A stretch of DNA of 64,000 nt from Ensifer sp. IC4062 (GTDB lineage: Bacteria > Pseudomonadota > Alphaproteobacteria > Rhizobiales > Rhizobiaceae). The DNA lies in assembly GCF_020193575.1 (NCBI RefSeq), contig NZ_JADYVD010000004.1, positions 62,001 to 126,000 on the forward strand, written 5' to 3'. Position numbers and translations under genes: made by a program. The notes below the pieces were generated by a model. It was not told the DNA's origin and searched no databases. It was given only the letters and a program-made list of their open reading frames with translations. Positions 27,517-35,827 of the stretch are shown piece after piece (within the stretch, counting starts at the first letter, position 1; every line of letters starts with the position of its first letter).

Positions 27517-27867
27517 CTAAAATAGAGTGATTGGGTCAACCCACCAATCGAACTCATGAACCCCTGTGTTGTTATTGCGCATTGCCAGGAGCGTGATCCC
27601 CAATGCCGGCCCGGCAGAGAAGTTTCCGCTTTTCCACCCAGGCTCGGCTGCAGTCCACTGCGCCGGCACGAAACCTGACCAAGAACTCTGGGCGGTGCTT
27701 TGACTGGGGCCTTGCCAGATTTGATTTTGGCTCGTGCCGGTCCCCTGCACAACCCATGCCTCGACCCACGTGGGGGCAAAGCCTGGGTTGAGACCTGTCA
27801 TCGGACCCGTCGGCCACTCGACGCGACCGTTGTAAATTCTCTGAAACGGTGCCCAATTGGCTGGCAT
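27517..27867 (-). CDS. Small hypothetical protein, paralogue A
   Basis: 116 aa from the ATG at 27867 (GGAGG 6 bases upstream). No signal peptide; many Trp and aromatic residues, beta-rich in look. Its start MPANW, the VEAWVVQ strand, and the tail GPALGITLLAMRNNNTG...FDWWVDPITL line up with MPANF, LDVWVWQ and GPATAMGLMVTRKANGE...FHWTEAILL of the protein at 28637-29011, so the two appear to be members of one family. Function unknown. Confidence 0.6.
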   Translation of the reverse strand: MPANWAPFQRIYNGRVEWPTGPMTGLNPGFAPTWVEAWVVQGTGTSQNQIWQGPSQSTAQSSWSGFVPAQWTAAEPGWKSGNFSAGPALGITLLAMRNNNTGVHEFDWWVDPITLF

Positions 27868-28431
27868 GACATACCTCCAATCGCTGCCGGGCAACTCGCC
27901 CGGGTTCATGAGCAAGAGATCAAACGGCTCGTCGACAATGCATTCGCGCCAAATGAGCCGAATTCTGCACTAGGAGTAAGCAGGCTAGAGAAATGTTGTT
28001 GCTGTTCAGAATGAGATCGGTCTGGGCTGAGAAGCAACAGGAGTAGCCTGCAAGGAGCGAGCTGCGTATCATCCTTATCCCCCAAGCAACCACGCCGCAA
28101 TGATGATACACCAAGGGGTAAATTAGTAAAGATAAATACAACCCCTTAAGCCAGCTGCCAAGGCGCTCCCTGGGTCATGCCCGCACAAATTCCACGGGAG
28201 CGCGTGCCAAGGCTGCTCATCAAAGCGAATTCAGGCGAGCCCTGCTTCAGGGCGTCGATCATTCTCGCCTGCCTGATCGTTAGTGCCGCCCGTGGTTCCA
28301 GGCAAAGTGCGGCAGCAAGCACTGGCGAACGACATGGCCGGTCGCCGGAGCTCGGAATTCTCCGTTGCTAGGTGTCGCGAAATCTGACTGGCGAGGAACC
28401 GATGGAAACCAACGCCCTATCGAGGACCGGC
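27868..28431. other. Scarred intergenic stretch
   Basis: About 560 bases with no supported gene. It contains an AT-rich part (28090-28150) and short open frames without family character. It leads into the broken cyclase copy and looks like recombined debris. Confidence 0.4.
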
Positions 28432-28556
28432 TCGCCGATGGGACGAGGCGGCCGCCGCCGCGACCGGGCGCTGCGTCTCTACGAGCTGAACGGGAACTTG
28501 GCCGCCGCGGCCGCAATCGGCTCCGCCTAGGCAAACTCGTTAAGATGTGACATCGT
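28432..28556 (+). pseudogene. Broken second copy of the cyclase-gene 3' end
   Basis: About 125 bases nearly identical to 24931-25056, the last ~40 codons of the large cyclase gene including its stop and the following bases (GTTAAGATGTGACAT). One base is missing in a G-run near 28466, so the frame is broken. Same orientation as the intact gene. It marks either a decayed paralogue or a duplication boundary. Confidence 0.75.
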
Positions 28557-28636
28557 GACTCATTAAGATGTGACAAGTAAGGTGGCAGGGGTTCCACCAA
28601 CATTTCTTGTAAACAGCCCGGATCGGAGGTGAGGTG

Positions 28637-29011
28637 ATGCCAGCCAACTTCGACAATATGCTCACGATCGATGGTCATGGATGTATCTCACCTGCCGGCC
28701 CCCTGGAACTCAGGGAAGACGAGGCGGCGTTGAGGCTTGATGTTTGGGTCTGGCAACCCGGTGGCGCCTGCATGGCCTTCTTAGGTGGTCCCTTCGAGGG
28801 GAAAAGGTGGGCGATGAACCCGGACCCTCACGACGATCACTTTGGAGACGAGTTCCGGCCCGGCCCGGCAACCGCGATGGGGCTGATGGTCACCAGAAAA
28901 GCGAACGGAGAGACAACCGCGTTTCATTGGACGGAAGCTATCCTCTTGAAGAGCGGCGAAGAAAGGGGCTCTGGCGCAGGCCACCACTCGTCGGCCGAAG
29001 AGCGCGGATAG
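28637..29011 (+). CDS. Small hypothetical protein, paralogue B
   Basis: 124 aa from the ATG at 28637, which has GGAGG 7 bases upstream (the GTG at 28634 is less likely). Starts MPANFDNMLTIDGHG, has VWVWQPGGACMAF in the middle and FHWTEAILL near the end, resembling paralogue A at 27517-27867. The last ~15 residues after LKSGEE look like random read-through, so the original stop may have been lost. No known family recognised. Confidence 0.6.
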   Translation: MPANFDNMLTIDGHGCISPAGPLELREDEAALRLDVWVWQPGGACMAFLGGPFEGKRWAMNPDPHDDHFGDEFRPGPATAMGLMVTRKANGETTAFHWTEAILLKSGEERGSGAGHHSSAEERG

Positions 29012-29170
29012 GTAATCGCGGCATGCGGTAGCCTCGGGTGCAAGACATTCGACGATGCTGCATCGAAAGAGCACTATGCGGTGGCTCTGCAACCACCTCG
29101 GCTGCTGGATTTGATCGATGGTAGACGTCGATGCCGCTTCTTCGGACAGTTTACCGCCGCATCAATTTCT

Positions 29171-29196
29171 TGAATCGATGAGCGCTGATCGATTCA
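29171..29196. promoter_or_regulatory. 26-base near-perfect palindrome
   Basis: TGAATCGAT and ATCGATTCA flank an AGCGCT core, with a single symmetric mismatch. It lies between paralogue B and the pqqE remnant. Dyads of this size and core are typical of LacI-type operators, but no neighbouring gene clearly uses it. Confidence 0.4.
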
Positions 29197-29296
29197 TAAA
29201 TGTCGTTGGACGCCTGAGTGTTGTCCGGCCAATTTGGAGCCAGCGCCCAGCATCGGTGCGGGTGGCAAACCATGTCCCTACCCGCCTCGATGAGCA

Positions 29297-30185
29297 CTAC
29301 CGTCCGCGGTAGCTCAAGGTGACCGATGACATCGCCGAAAGCCGTTCCGTTTCCCGCGTCAAGCGGTCGCGCAGCGGCGATCGCATGCAAACCGGATCGG
29401 TTGCGCGCGCATCGCCGGCAAGCGCCAGCGCCTGGCAACGGCAGCCGCCGAAATCGATCTGCTTGCGCGCGCATGTGCGGCAGAGCTCCGGCATCCAGGT
29501 CTCGCCGCGATAGGCGTTGAAGGCGTCGCTCGCGTACCAGATCTTGGAAAAGCGTGTCGTCGCGCACGCTCTTGAAGGTGAGGCCCGGGATCGTTTCGGC
29601 CGCGTGGCACGGAAGCACCCGGCCGGACGGGGTGATATTGAGGCCGACGCGGCCCCAGCCGCCCATGCAGGCCTTCGGGTATTTCGAATAATAATCGGCC
29701 GGCACATAGTCGATCACCAGGATACCCTGATATTGTTCCCGGGCCGCGGCGACGGTGCGCGTCGCGTGCTCGACCTGTTCGCGCGTCGGCAGCAGCGCCG
29801 CCTTGTTGCGCTCGGCCCAGCCGTGAAACTGCACCGTCGCGATCTCGATGCGGCGCGCCCCAAGCCGGATCGCCAGCGCGATCATGGCGTCGATCTCGCC
29901 GATGTTCTGCCGGTGGCAGACGGCGTTGACCGTCAGCGGGATGCCGGCGGCCGCCACCCAGCCTGCGACGGCCATCTTTCGATGATAGCCGCCCCGATAG
30001 CCGGCGATCCGGTCGGCGCTTTCGGCGGAAACCCCCTGGATCGACAGCTGAACATGGTCGAGACCGGCCGCGGCCAAGTCGTTGATCCTGGCCTCCGTCA
30101 AACCGACGCCCGAGGTGATCAGATTGCTGTAAAGCCCGAGCGAAACCGCCGCCCGCGTCAGTTCGACGAGATCGCGTCGCGCTTC
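29297..30185 (-). pseudogene. pqqE: PqqE remnant, N-terminally truncated and frameshifted
   Basis: The intact gene encodes the radical SAM enzyme that crosslinks Glu and Tyr of PqqA in PQQ synthesis. Here homology begins at ARRDLVELTRAAVSLGLYSNLITSG; the first ~70 residues with the CxxxCxxC iron-sulfur motif are gone. It then runs normally ([25 protein letters not shown]) until an A4 run at 29549-29552 (T4 on the coding strand), where one extra base shifts the frame. The second part, in another frame, reads [18 protein letters not shown] and [18 protein letters not shown], the proper PqqE C-terminus, and stops at 29297. Non-functional as it stands. Confidence 0.85.
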
Positions 30186-30203
30186 GCCCGCGGGAAATGG
30201 ACT

Positions 30204-30317
30204 GTCGGAGTCGGCGTGAATTTTCAGCACAAGGATCTCGCCTATGCTGTCGACGACGCCATTGCGGCGGCGCTGGCCAACGGAAGGATCGCAGCGATCT
30301 TCAGCACTGGGGCGTGA
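30204..30317 (+). pseudogene. Possible C-terminal fragment of a periplasmic binding protein
   Basis: Plus-strand frame reads VGVNFQHKDLAYAVDDAIA followed by an ALANGRIAAIF end and a stop at 30317. This resembles the last helices of family-3 solute-binding proteins, and binding-protein-like genes do accompany PQQ dehydrogenases. It abuts the broken end of the pqqE remnant, so both were probably cut by the same event. Only ~37 codons remain, so the call is tentative. Confidence 0.4.
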
Positions 30318-30549
30318 CCTTCGGGCCGCCGACGAGATGGCAACCTCAAGACCGTCAAAGCGACCGCAGCGGCGATGGCCGCAGATCGTTGCACCCGGTC
30401 GGGGATATGCAGGCACGCAACGTGTCGCAACAAACTGAGGTTGCTGACCCGCGTGGGGCTGTAGTCTCCGCAGAATAACGCTTATCTTCATGAGCGGATG
30501 GAGCAGCGCCGCTCCCAAGCGATCGACTACTACGCCTGCGGAGACGACG

Positions 30550-31119
30550 ATGTTTGTCTTGATTCTCGGCCTACTGATCTTTCTGGGCGTGCACTCGGTT
30601 CGTATTTTTGCGCCGGATTGGCGCAATCGGCGCATTGCAGCTATGGGGGACGGACCCTGGAGAGGGCTCTATTCGCTCACCGCGTTGATCGGTTTCGCGC
30701 TGATCGTCTGGGGATTTGCCATTGCGAGGCAGGATGCTCCTATCCTTTACGAGCCACCGGACTGGACGAAGCATGTCGCACTTGCGTTGATGCTTTTCGC
30801 CTTTATCAGCCTCGCGGTATTTGTCTTGCCGGCAGGTCGCCTGAAGCCGGTTCTGAAGCACCCAATGCTCATATCGGTGAAGATCTGGGCACTTGCGCAT
30901 CTGCTCGCCAATGGCGATCTCGCCTCGCTTTTGCTGTTCGGTGCGTTCCTTTCCTGGGCGGTTGCGGATCGCATCTCGGTCAAACGCCGGGGTGATAAGG
31001 TCCCGGCGCCGGGGCCGGCAAAATGGGACCTCACGGCTGCGATCGCAGGCGTCTTGCTTTATGTGCTGTTCGTATGGAGGCTGCACGAATGGCTGATTGG
31101 CGTTACGCCGCTTCCGTGA
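30550..31119 (+). CDS. NnrU-family integral membrane protein
   Basis: 189 aa starting at the ATG at 30550 with GGAG 6 bases upstream; the open frame before it is not membrane-like. Five or six predicted membrane segments, beginning MFVLILGLLIFLGVHSVRIF and including GPWRGLYSLTALIGFALIVWGF, the NnrU hallmark. NnrU was first linked to nitrite/nitric-oxide reductase clusters; its biochemical role is unsettled. No denitrification gene is visible nearby, so its role here is unknown. Confidence 0.85.
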   Translation: MFVLILGLLIFLGVHSVRIFAPDWRNRRIAAMGDGPWRGLYSLTALIGFALIVWGFAIARQDAPILYEPPDWTKHVALALMLFAFISLAVFVLPAGRLKPVLKHPMLISVKIWALAHLLANGDLASLLLFGAFLSWAVADRISVKRRGDKVPAPGPAKWDLTAAIAGVLLYVLFVWRLHEWLIGVTPLP

Positions 31120-31238
31120 TCTATCGTCTTTCGGATACAGCACCCCATCAGGGTCAGGATCGGCCCCGATCTTTTCACGCCAGCGGCGATCGCCGAGGGG
31201 CAGGTGCTCCTGCGGGAGCGGCCACCACCCATTGAACG

Positions 31239-32426
31239 ATGCCATGGCTGGTCTATCATGCGAGCATGGTCTCGGTCCCCAACGCCACCACCGCTATCCG
31301 CCCGGAATTGCCTCCACAAGACGCGTCGATTGTGCCGGACCGCTATTGGCACGCGCTCGCTGACGGGCGCATCCAGTGCGACCTCTGTCCGCGATTTTGC
31401 AAGTTGCATGAGGGGCAGCGAGGGCTCTGTTTCGTCCGCGCTCGCCAGGGCGACCGGATGGTGCTGACGACCTACGGCCGCTCCAGCGGCTTCTGCGTGG
31501 ATCCGATCGAGAAGAAGCCGCTCAACCATTTCCTGCCGGGCACCGCCGTCCTGTCCTTCGGCACGGCCGGCTGCAATCTTGCCTGCCGGTTCTGCCAGAA
31601 TTGGGACATCAGCAAGTCTCGCGCGATCGACACGCTTGCCGACGCCGCTTCCCCCGCAGCGATCGCCCGGGCGGCCGCGGATCTCGGCTGCCGCAGCGTT
31701 GCCTTCACCTACAACGACCCCGTCATTTTCCATGAATACGCCATCGACGTGGCCGATGCCTGCCGCGAGCAGGGGATCAAAAGTGTCGCGGTCACGGCCG
31801 GCTATGTCTGCCCCGAACCCCGCACCGAATTCTATCACCACATGGATGCGGCCAATGTCGATCTCAAGGCTTTCACCGAGCGCTTTTACCAGCGCGTCTG
31901 CAGCGGCCAGCTCCAGCCGGTGCTCGACACACTTCTCTATCTCAAGCGCGAGACCTCCGTATGGTTCGAGATCACGACGCTGCTCATTCCCGGCGAGAAT
32001 GATTCCGAGGCGGAGATCGAGGCGCTGACGCAATGGATCATGGGAGAACTTGGGCCCGATGTGCCGCTTCACTTCACCGCCTTCCATCCCGACTGGAAGA
32101 TGATGGACAAGCCGCCAACCGCACCCGACACGCTGACACGGGCGCGCCGGGTCGGCCTCCAAAACGGGCTGCGTTACGTCTACTGCGGTAACGTGCACGA
32201 TGCCGTCGGCGGCAGCACCTGGTGCCATGCCTGCGGCGCATGCCTGATCGCCCGCGACTGGTACCGCTTGCTATCCTGGGCTCTCGACGCCGAGGGCCGC
32301 TGCCACCGCTGCGGCACGCCTTGCCCGGGCGTGTTCGAGCCGCACCCGGGCGACTGGGGCGCCTATCGCCGCCCGGTGCGCATCGCGCCGACGACGCCGG
32401 CTGGACCAGCCAGCGAAAACGGCTGA
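31239..32426 (+). CDS. amrS: AmmeMemoRadiSam-type radical SAM enzyme
   Basis: 395-aa radical SAM protein of the AmrS family, named for its usual partners Memo and AMMECR1. The iron-sulfur motif is GCNLACRFCQNWD (CxxxCxxC). N-terminal CDLCPRFCKLHEGQRGLCFVR, KKPLNHFLPGT and FTYNDPVIFHEYAIDVA are family hallmarks, and extra Cys pairs (CHACGACL, CHRCGTPCPG) at the C-terminus could bind a second metal or cluster. No good ribosome site precedes 31239; the ATG at 31266 is an alternative. Neither partner gene is in the window. Reaction unknown. Confidence 0.85.
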   Translation: MPWLVYHASMVSVPNATTAIRPELPPQDASIVPDRYWHALADGRIQCDLCPRFCKLHEGQRGLCFVRARQGDRMVLTTYGRSSGFCVDPIEKKPLNHFLPGTAVLSFGTAGCNLACRFCQNWDISKSRAIDTLADAASPAAIARAAADLGCRSVAFTYNDPVIFHEYAIDVADACREQGIKSVAVTAGYVCPEPRTEFYHHMDAANVDLKAFTERFYQRVCSGQLQPVLDTLLYLKRETSVWFEITTLLIPGENDSEAEIEALTQWIMGELGPDVPLHFTAFHPDWKMMDKPPTAPDTLTRARRVGLQNGLRYVYCGNVHDAVGGSTWCHACGACLIARDWYRLLSWALDAEGRCHRCGTPCPGVFEPHPGDWGAYRRPVRIAPTTPAGPASENG

Positions 32427-32495
32427 ACACCGCCGGTCAGCGGAACAAGGGCTACCGCAGGCGCAGTAGCCGAAGATGCGCTGAAGCCGCAGTAG

Positions 32496-33500
32496 TCAGA
32501 GGGCGGTGAGTCCTCTGGTAAGTCCCCTCTGAAACTCATCCAACAACGATTGCTCGCGACCGAGATAGCGGGGCGAGAAATGCATGGGAATGCATCATGA
32601 AACGCCTGCGGCCGCGGCGATACTTCCCGCCTGAGATGCCGTCAGGTGCCTCTTGGAAGCTGCGACGGCCTTGTCCTCATCAAGGAAGCCGCCCTCGATG
32701 AAGAGGTAGTCCGACCCTTCCGCCAAGGCAAGCAAACGCGAGAGGTTTGCGTCAGTGAATGCCAGGTCCGTTGCGTAGCAGATACGCTCTCCGGGAGCGG
32801 TAACGAGTGCCTTGGCACTGAGAAGATCAACAAGTTTCCTGTCGCCGTGCCCCGGAATTTTGACGATTGCGCCCGGATCCGCGTGGGCCCGCACGAGCTG
32901 TTTGGCCTCGGTCAGCCAGGGCCCAGTCGGGAGATCAAGCTCATTCAACCGCGCCTTGTGCACGTTTACCCTTATGCTTTCCTGAAACGCGAATGCCAGA
33001 CAAGGGATCCCATGATCGAGCTCGACCGCCTCGATGTGGAAGTCGGGCTCCACCAAAAGACGCGGGGACGCCAACGCCACCACCCCGAGTGGCTCGCGAC
33101 CGAATTTATTGCGTGCCTTGAACCGCGACCGCGTCAGCTCGTCTTTGAGGTTCCACTCTGCGGCGATAATCGAGAAGTCCTCGGACGTCTCATTGAGAAG
33201 ATTCCACGTGTAAGCTCGCAGCTTTGCCTCCACGGCATCAGTTAGACCGGGAGGGCCGAATATCTGCAGCTCTGCCGTCCGGTTGAGGAGCAGGCGGAGT
33301 ATCCTGTCAAAGCCCGCAAAGTGATCCATATGCAGGTGTGACACGAATGCCTGCCGGATCCTGGAAATTGCACCAGTCGGAAGAGGCGTCAGGTCGCCGA
33401 GATCGAAAAGGATAGCGCGCGAGCCGAAAGCGAAATCAAGCAGGAGGCCTGCGTCGCCGAACGGCTCATTGACCAACCTGGGTTGAACAAGCAACACCAC
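32496..33500 (-). pseudogene. RNase Z-like metallo-beta-lactamase protein interrupted by an in-frame TGA
   Basis: The frame from GTG 33500 (VVLLVQPRLVNEPFGD) reads a metal-dependent hydrolase with SHLHMDHFAGFDRI (HxHxDH), ELDHGIPC, and CYATDLAFTDANL. It stops at a TGA at 32595-32597 after IAAAAGVS, but the same frame continues without shift through CIPMHFSPRYLGREQSLL to a second stop at 32496. HFSPRY is the conserved last motif of RNase Z-type nucleases, whose His is a metal ligand, so the TGA removes an essential part of the site. Most likely a recent nonsense mutation of a Trp or Arg codon. RtcB and archease genes lie just upstream on the same strand. Start uncertain; open frame extends to 33599. 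Confidence 0.75.
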
Positions 33501-33660
33501 ATACTGCCCCGCAGAATGTGAAGAGCTCCGCCCGAACCAATCGGATCTCTCGTGGTGAAATCTTGCGGTCGCGGATCGCCGCGGAGCCACAGTTCTCAAG
33601 CCATCTCACGCCCACCGGCATGCCTCTGTCAACCGCTCGGCAGCCGAACCCTACTCAATG

Positions 33661-33690
33661 TCTCCTTAAATCGTATCCGATTTAAGGAGA
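33661..33690. repeat. Half RIME-like palindrome
   Basis: Perfect 13-bp arms (TCTCCTTAAATCG and its complement) around a 4-base loop, the same core as the second palindrome of the repeats at 10243 and 50946. Only this half of the element is present. It lies 23 bases after the rtcB stop and may act as its terminator. Confidence 0.65.
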
Positions 33691-33712
33691 GCCATTTTGC
33701 CGGATGTCATGG

Positions 33713-35140
33713 CTAGCCCTTGATGCATATGATGGGTCGCATGCGCGCCACACGCCGGGCAAGGCCGGCCCGTTCAGCGGCAAGGACGACGGCTTCGACA
33801 TCCTTATAGGCGCCAGGTGCTTCTTCTGCCACACCGCGGCTGGAGGGACTGCAGACCAGAATTCCTCGCGCGGCGAGATCGTCCACGATCTGGCGGCCGC
33901 TCCAGAGCTTGAGCGCCGCGTGGCGCGACATCGCCCGCCCAGCTCCGTGACAGGCGGACGAAAACGCCTTCTCCTCGCTCGTCGACTCGCCAGCAAGAAC
34001 ATAGGAGCTTGTGCCCATGCTGCCGCCGATAAGGACGGGCTGTCCAACGGTGCGGAATGCCTGCGGAACAACTGGATGGCCGGCCCCGAGCGAACGGGTT
34101 GCGCCCTTGCGATGGACGAAGAGTTCGCGGCGCACGCCACCCACGACGTGAGACTCGAGCTTGCAGGTGTTGTGCGAAACGTCGAACAGGAGTTCGAAAG
34201 TGGCTTCAGGAAAATAGTCCCCGAAGACCTGGCGGCTGTAATGGCCAAGGATCTCCCGATTTGCCAGTGCGCAGTTGATCCCGGCGCGCATCGCCCCGAG
34301 ATACCGCTCCCCGAGCTCGGACTTGATGGGCGCACAGGCCAGTTCGCGGTCCGGAAGGATGATCCCTGCAACCGGTGCAGCGTTCGCCATTTCCTTCAGG
34401 AATTCGCTGCCGATCTGGTGGCCGAGCCCGCGCGAGCCGCAATGAATCGTCACCACGACGCCGTCCAAGCGTAAACCGTATGCGGCAGCAGCCTCCTCAT
34501 CGAAGATCTCAGCCACGGCCTGCACTTCAAGATAGTGGTTGCCGGAGCCTAAGGTGCCCATTTCCCGCCGCTGGCGGTCCTTTGCACGGTCTGAGACAAA
34601 ATCCGGTCTGGCGCCTTCCATCCGCCCGCCTTCTTCGATCCGCTCCAGATCCCGCTCTTCGCCCCAGCCATGCTCTACGGCCCAGCGTGCGCCATCCGTG
34701 AGCATCGCGTCGATCTCAGCATCCTCGAGCGCGATCTTTCCACGACTTCCAACGCCTGCGGGGATTTGCCGGAACAGGGATTCGGCCACTGCTTCCTGCC
34801 GCGGCAGAATATCCTCCACCGATAGGCCGGTAAGCATCGTTCGCACGCCACAGGAAATGTCGAAACCGACGCCGCCGGCAGAGACCACGCCTCCTTCCGG
34901 ATCGAAGGCGGCCACGCCGCCGATCGGAAACCCATAGCCCCAATGGGCATCGGGCATCGCGATAGAGGCAGACACGATCCCAGGTAGGGTGGCGACATTG
35001 CAGGCCTGCTGACCGACCTTATCGTCCATCTCGGTGATCAGTTGCTCATCCGCGAAGATGATCGCCGGCACGCGCATCGCTCCGGTTGGTTCGATACGCC
35101 ACCTAACCGGATCGAGCTCAGTGAAATTTGCCGGATCCAT
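33713..35140 (-). CDS. rtcB: RtcB-family RNA ligase
   Basis: 475-aa GTP- and Mn-dependent ligase joining RNA 3'-phosphate or 2',3'-cyclic phosphate to 5'-OH ends, used in RNA repair or tRNA splicing. Metal and nucleotide motifs: MPDAHWGYGFPIGGV, GGVGFDISCGVR (metal Cys), MGTLGSGNHYLEVQ, HCGSRGLGHQIG, and ACHGAGRAMSR with the guanylylated His at about residue 398. GAGGC precedes the ATG. It starts 9 bases after the archease stop, so the two are co-expressed. No RtcA cyclase or RtcR regulator was seen, unlike the enterobacterial rtc operon. Confidence 0.95.
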   Translation of the reverse strand: MDPANFTELDPVRWRIEPTGAMRVPAIIFADEQLITEMDDKVGQQACNVATLPGIVSASIAMPDAHWGYGFPIGGVAAFDPEGGVVSAGGVGFDISCGVRTMLTGLSVEDILPRQEAVAESLFRQIPAGVGSRGKIALEDAEIDAMLTDGARWAVEHGWGEERDLERIEEGGRMEGARPDFVSDRAKDRQRREMGTLGSGNHYLEVQAVAEIFDEEAAAAYGLRLDGVVVTIHCGSRGLGHQIGSEFLKEMANAAPVAGIILPDRELACAPIKSELGERYLGAMRAGINCALANREILGHYSRQVFGDYFPEATFELLFDVSHNTCKLESHVVGGVRRELFVHRKGATRSLGAGHPVVPQAFRTVGQPVLIGGSMGTSSYVLAGESTSEEKAFSSACHGAGRAMSRHAALKLWSGRQIVDDLAARGILVCSPSSRGVAEEAPGAYKDVEAVVLAAERAGLARRVARMRPIICIKG

Positions 35141-35149
35141 CGAAGCGCC

Positions 35150-35587
35150 TCATACATCAATCACACACCGCGCAGACCAGAGGCCATTATCGTCTCGCGC
35201 CACTTCCAATTCCGTGAGCGTGGCTCCCTTCGGTTCGCAAGCCGGTGCATGCCGCGCCACGTCAACGGGCTCACCCCAGAGCGAGCCCCGTAAAGCAAGA
35301 CCTTCCATGTGGATCGCGAAACACCCGAAAAGCATCTTGCGGGTCGCCATCTCGTAAATGATGGCGTCGAGCCAGTCCACGAATAGCAATTCCAGGTCGT
35401 TTTGACGGCATTCGACTTCAACCTGGCTATCCGCGGCGACCGGACTGTCGGTGACAATCCGGGTCAGGCCCAAGGCGGCCTGCTCGAAGGCCTCCACGAC
35501 GGACCGACCTCTTCCGCACACCCCGATGTCGGCGTCATGATGGAAATGCTCCCAGCCATAAACGGATATCTGGCCCGTCGCGTTCAT
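35150..35587 (-). CDS. Archease
   Basis: 145-aa archease, the cofactor that speeds guanylylation and multiple turnover of RtcB. Start chosen at the ATG at 35587 (MNATGQISVYGWEHF) because the upstream codons are not family-like. Signatures are HHDADIGVCGRGRSVVEAFEQAALGL at residues ~15-42 with the metal-binding Asp, FVDWLDAIIYEMATRKMLF, and the C-terminal region ending CVIDV. It precedes rtcB by 9 bases on the same strand. Confidence 0.88.
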   Translation of the reverse strand: MNATGQISVYGWEHFHHDADIGVCGRGRSVVEAFEQAALGLTRIVTDSPVAADSQVEVECRQNDLELLFVDWLDAIIYEMATRKMLFGCFAIHMEGLALRGSLWGEPVDVARHAPACEPKGATLTELEVARDDNGLWSARCVIDV

Positions 35588-35710
35588 TGCAGGCCATTCC
35601 TTCCCCACCGACCTCCGGAGCGGACGGCCGGTGCGTGGTGAAACCATACCATGCTGCCCCCCTCGCCGTCGAGAAAACGCCGCGCCAGCTATAGAGCCTG
35701 GCTACACCAA

Positions 35711-35754
35711 ACCGCTGGATCACTGTCTGGGGTCATCACCTGGATTGATAACGA
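35711..35754 (+). pseudogene. Fragment of a LysR-gene 3' end
   Basis: About 44 bases match the end of the gcdH-linked LysR gene (13826-13868): ACCGCTGGATCACTGTCTG is identical, then one inserted base and about five substitutions through the stop. It lies 75 bases before the FAD oxidase gene and is out of frame. It looks like the last scrap of a deleted LysR gene. Confidence 0.6.
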
Positions 35755-35827
35755 CATTTCCAACTATAAATTTGAACGACGCTGATGGTCTCCTTATGGT
35801 CCGCCAACGACCTGAGGAGCCGGAAAT

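Noticed and set aside
29517-30317. 266-codon plus-strand frame as a whole gene
   Set aside because: Most of it is antisense to the pqqE remnant; only the last ~37 codons look like protein and are listed separately.
32595-32597. TGA as a selenocysteine codon
   Set aside because: The expected residue at this place is not Cys or Sec in the family, and no SECIS-like hairpin was recognised; a nonsense mutation is simpler.
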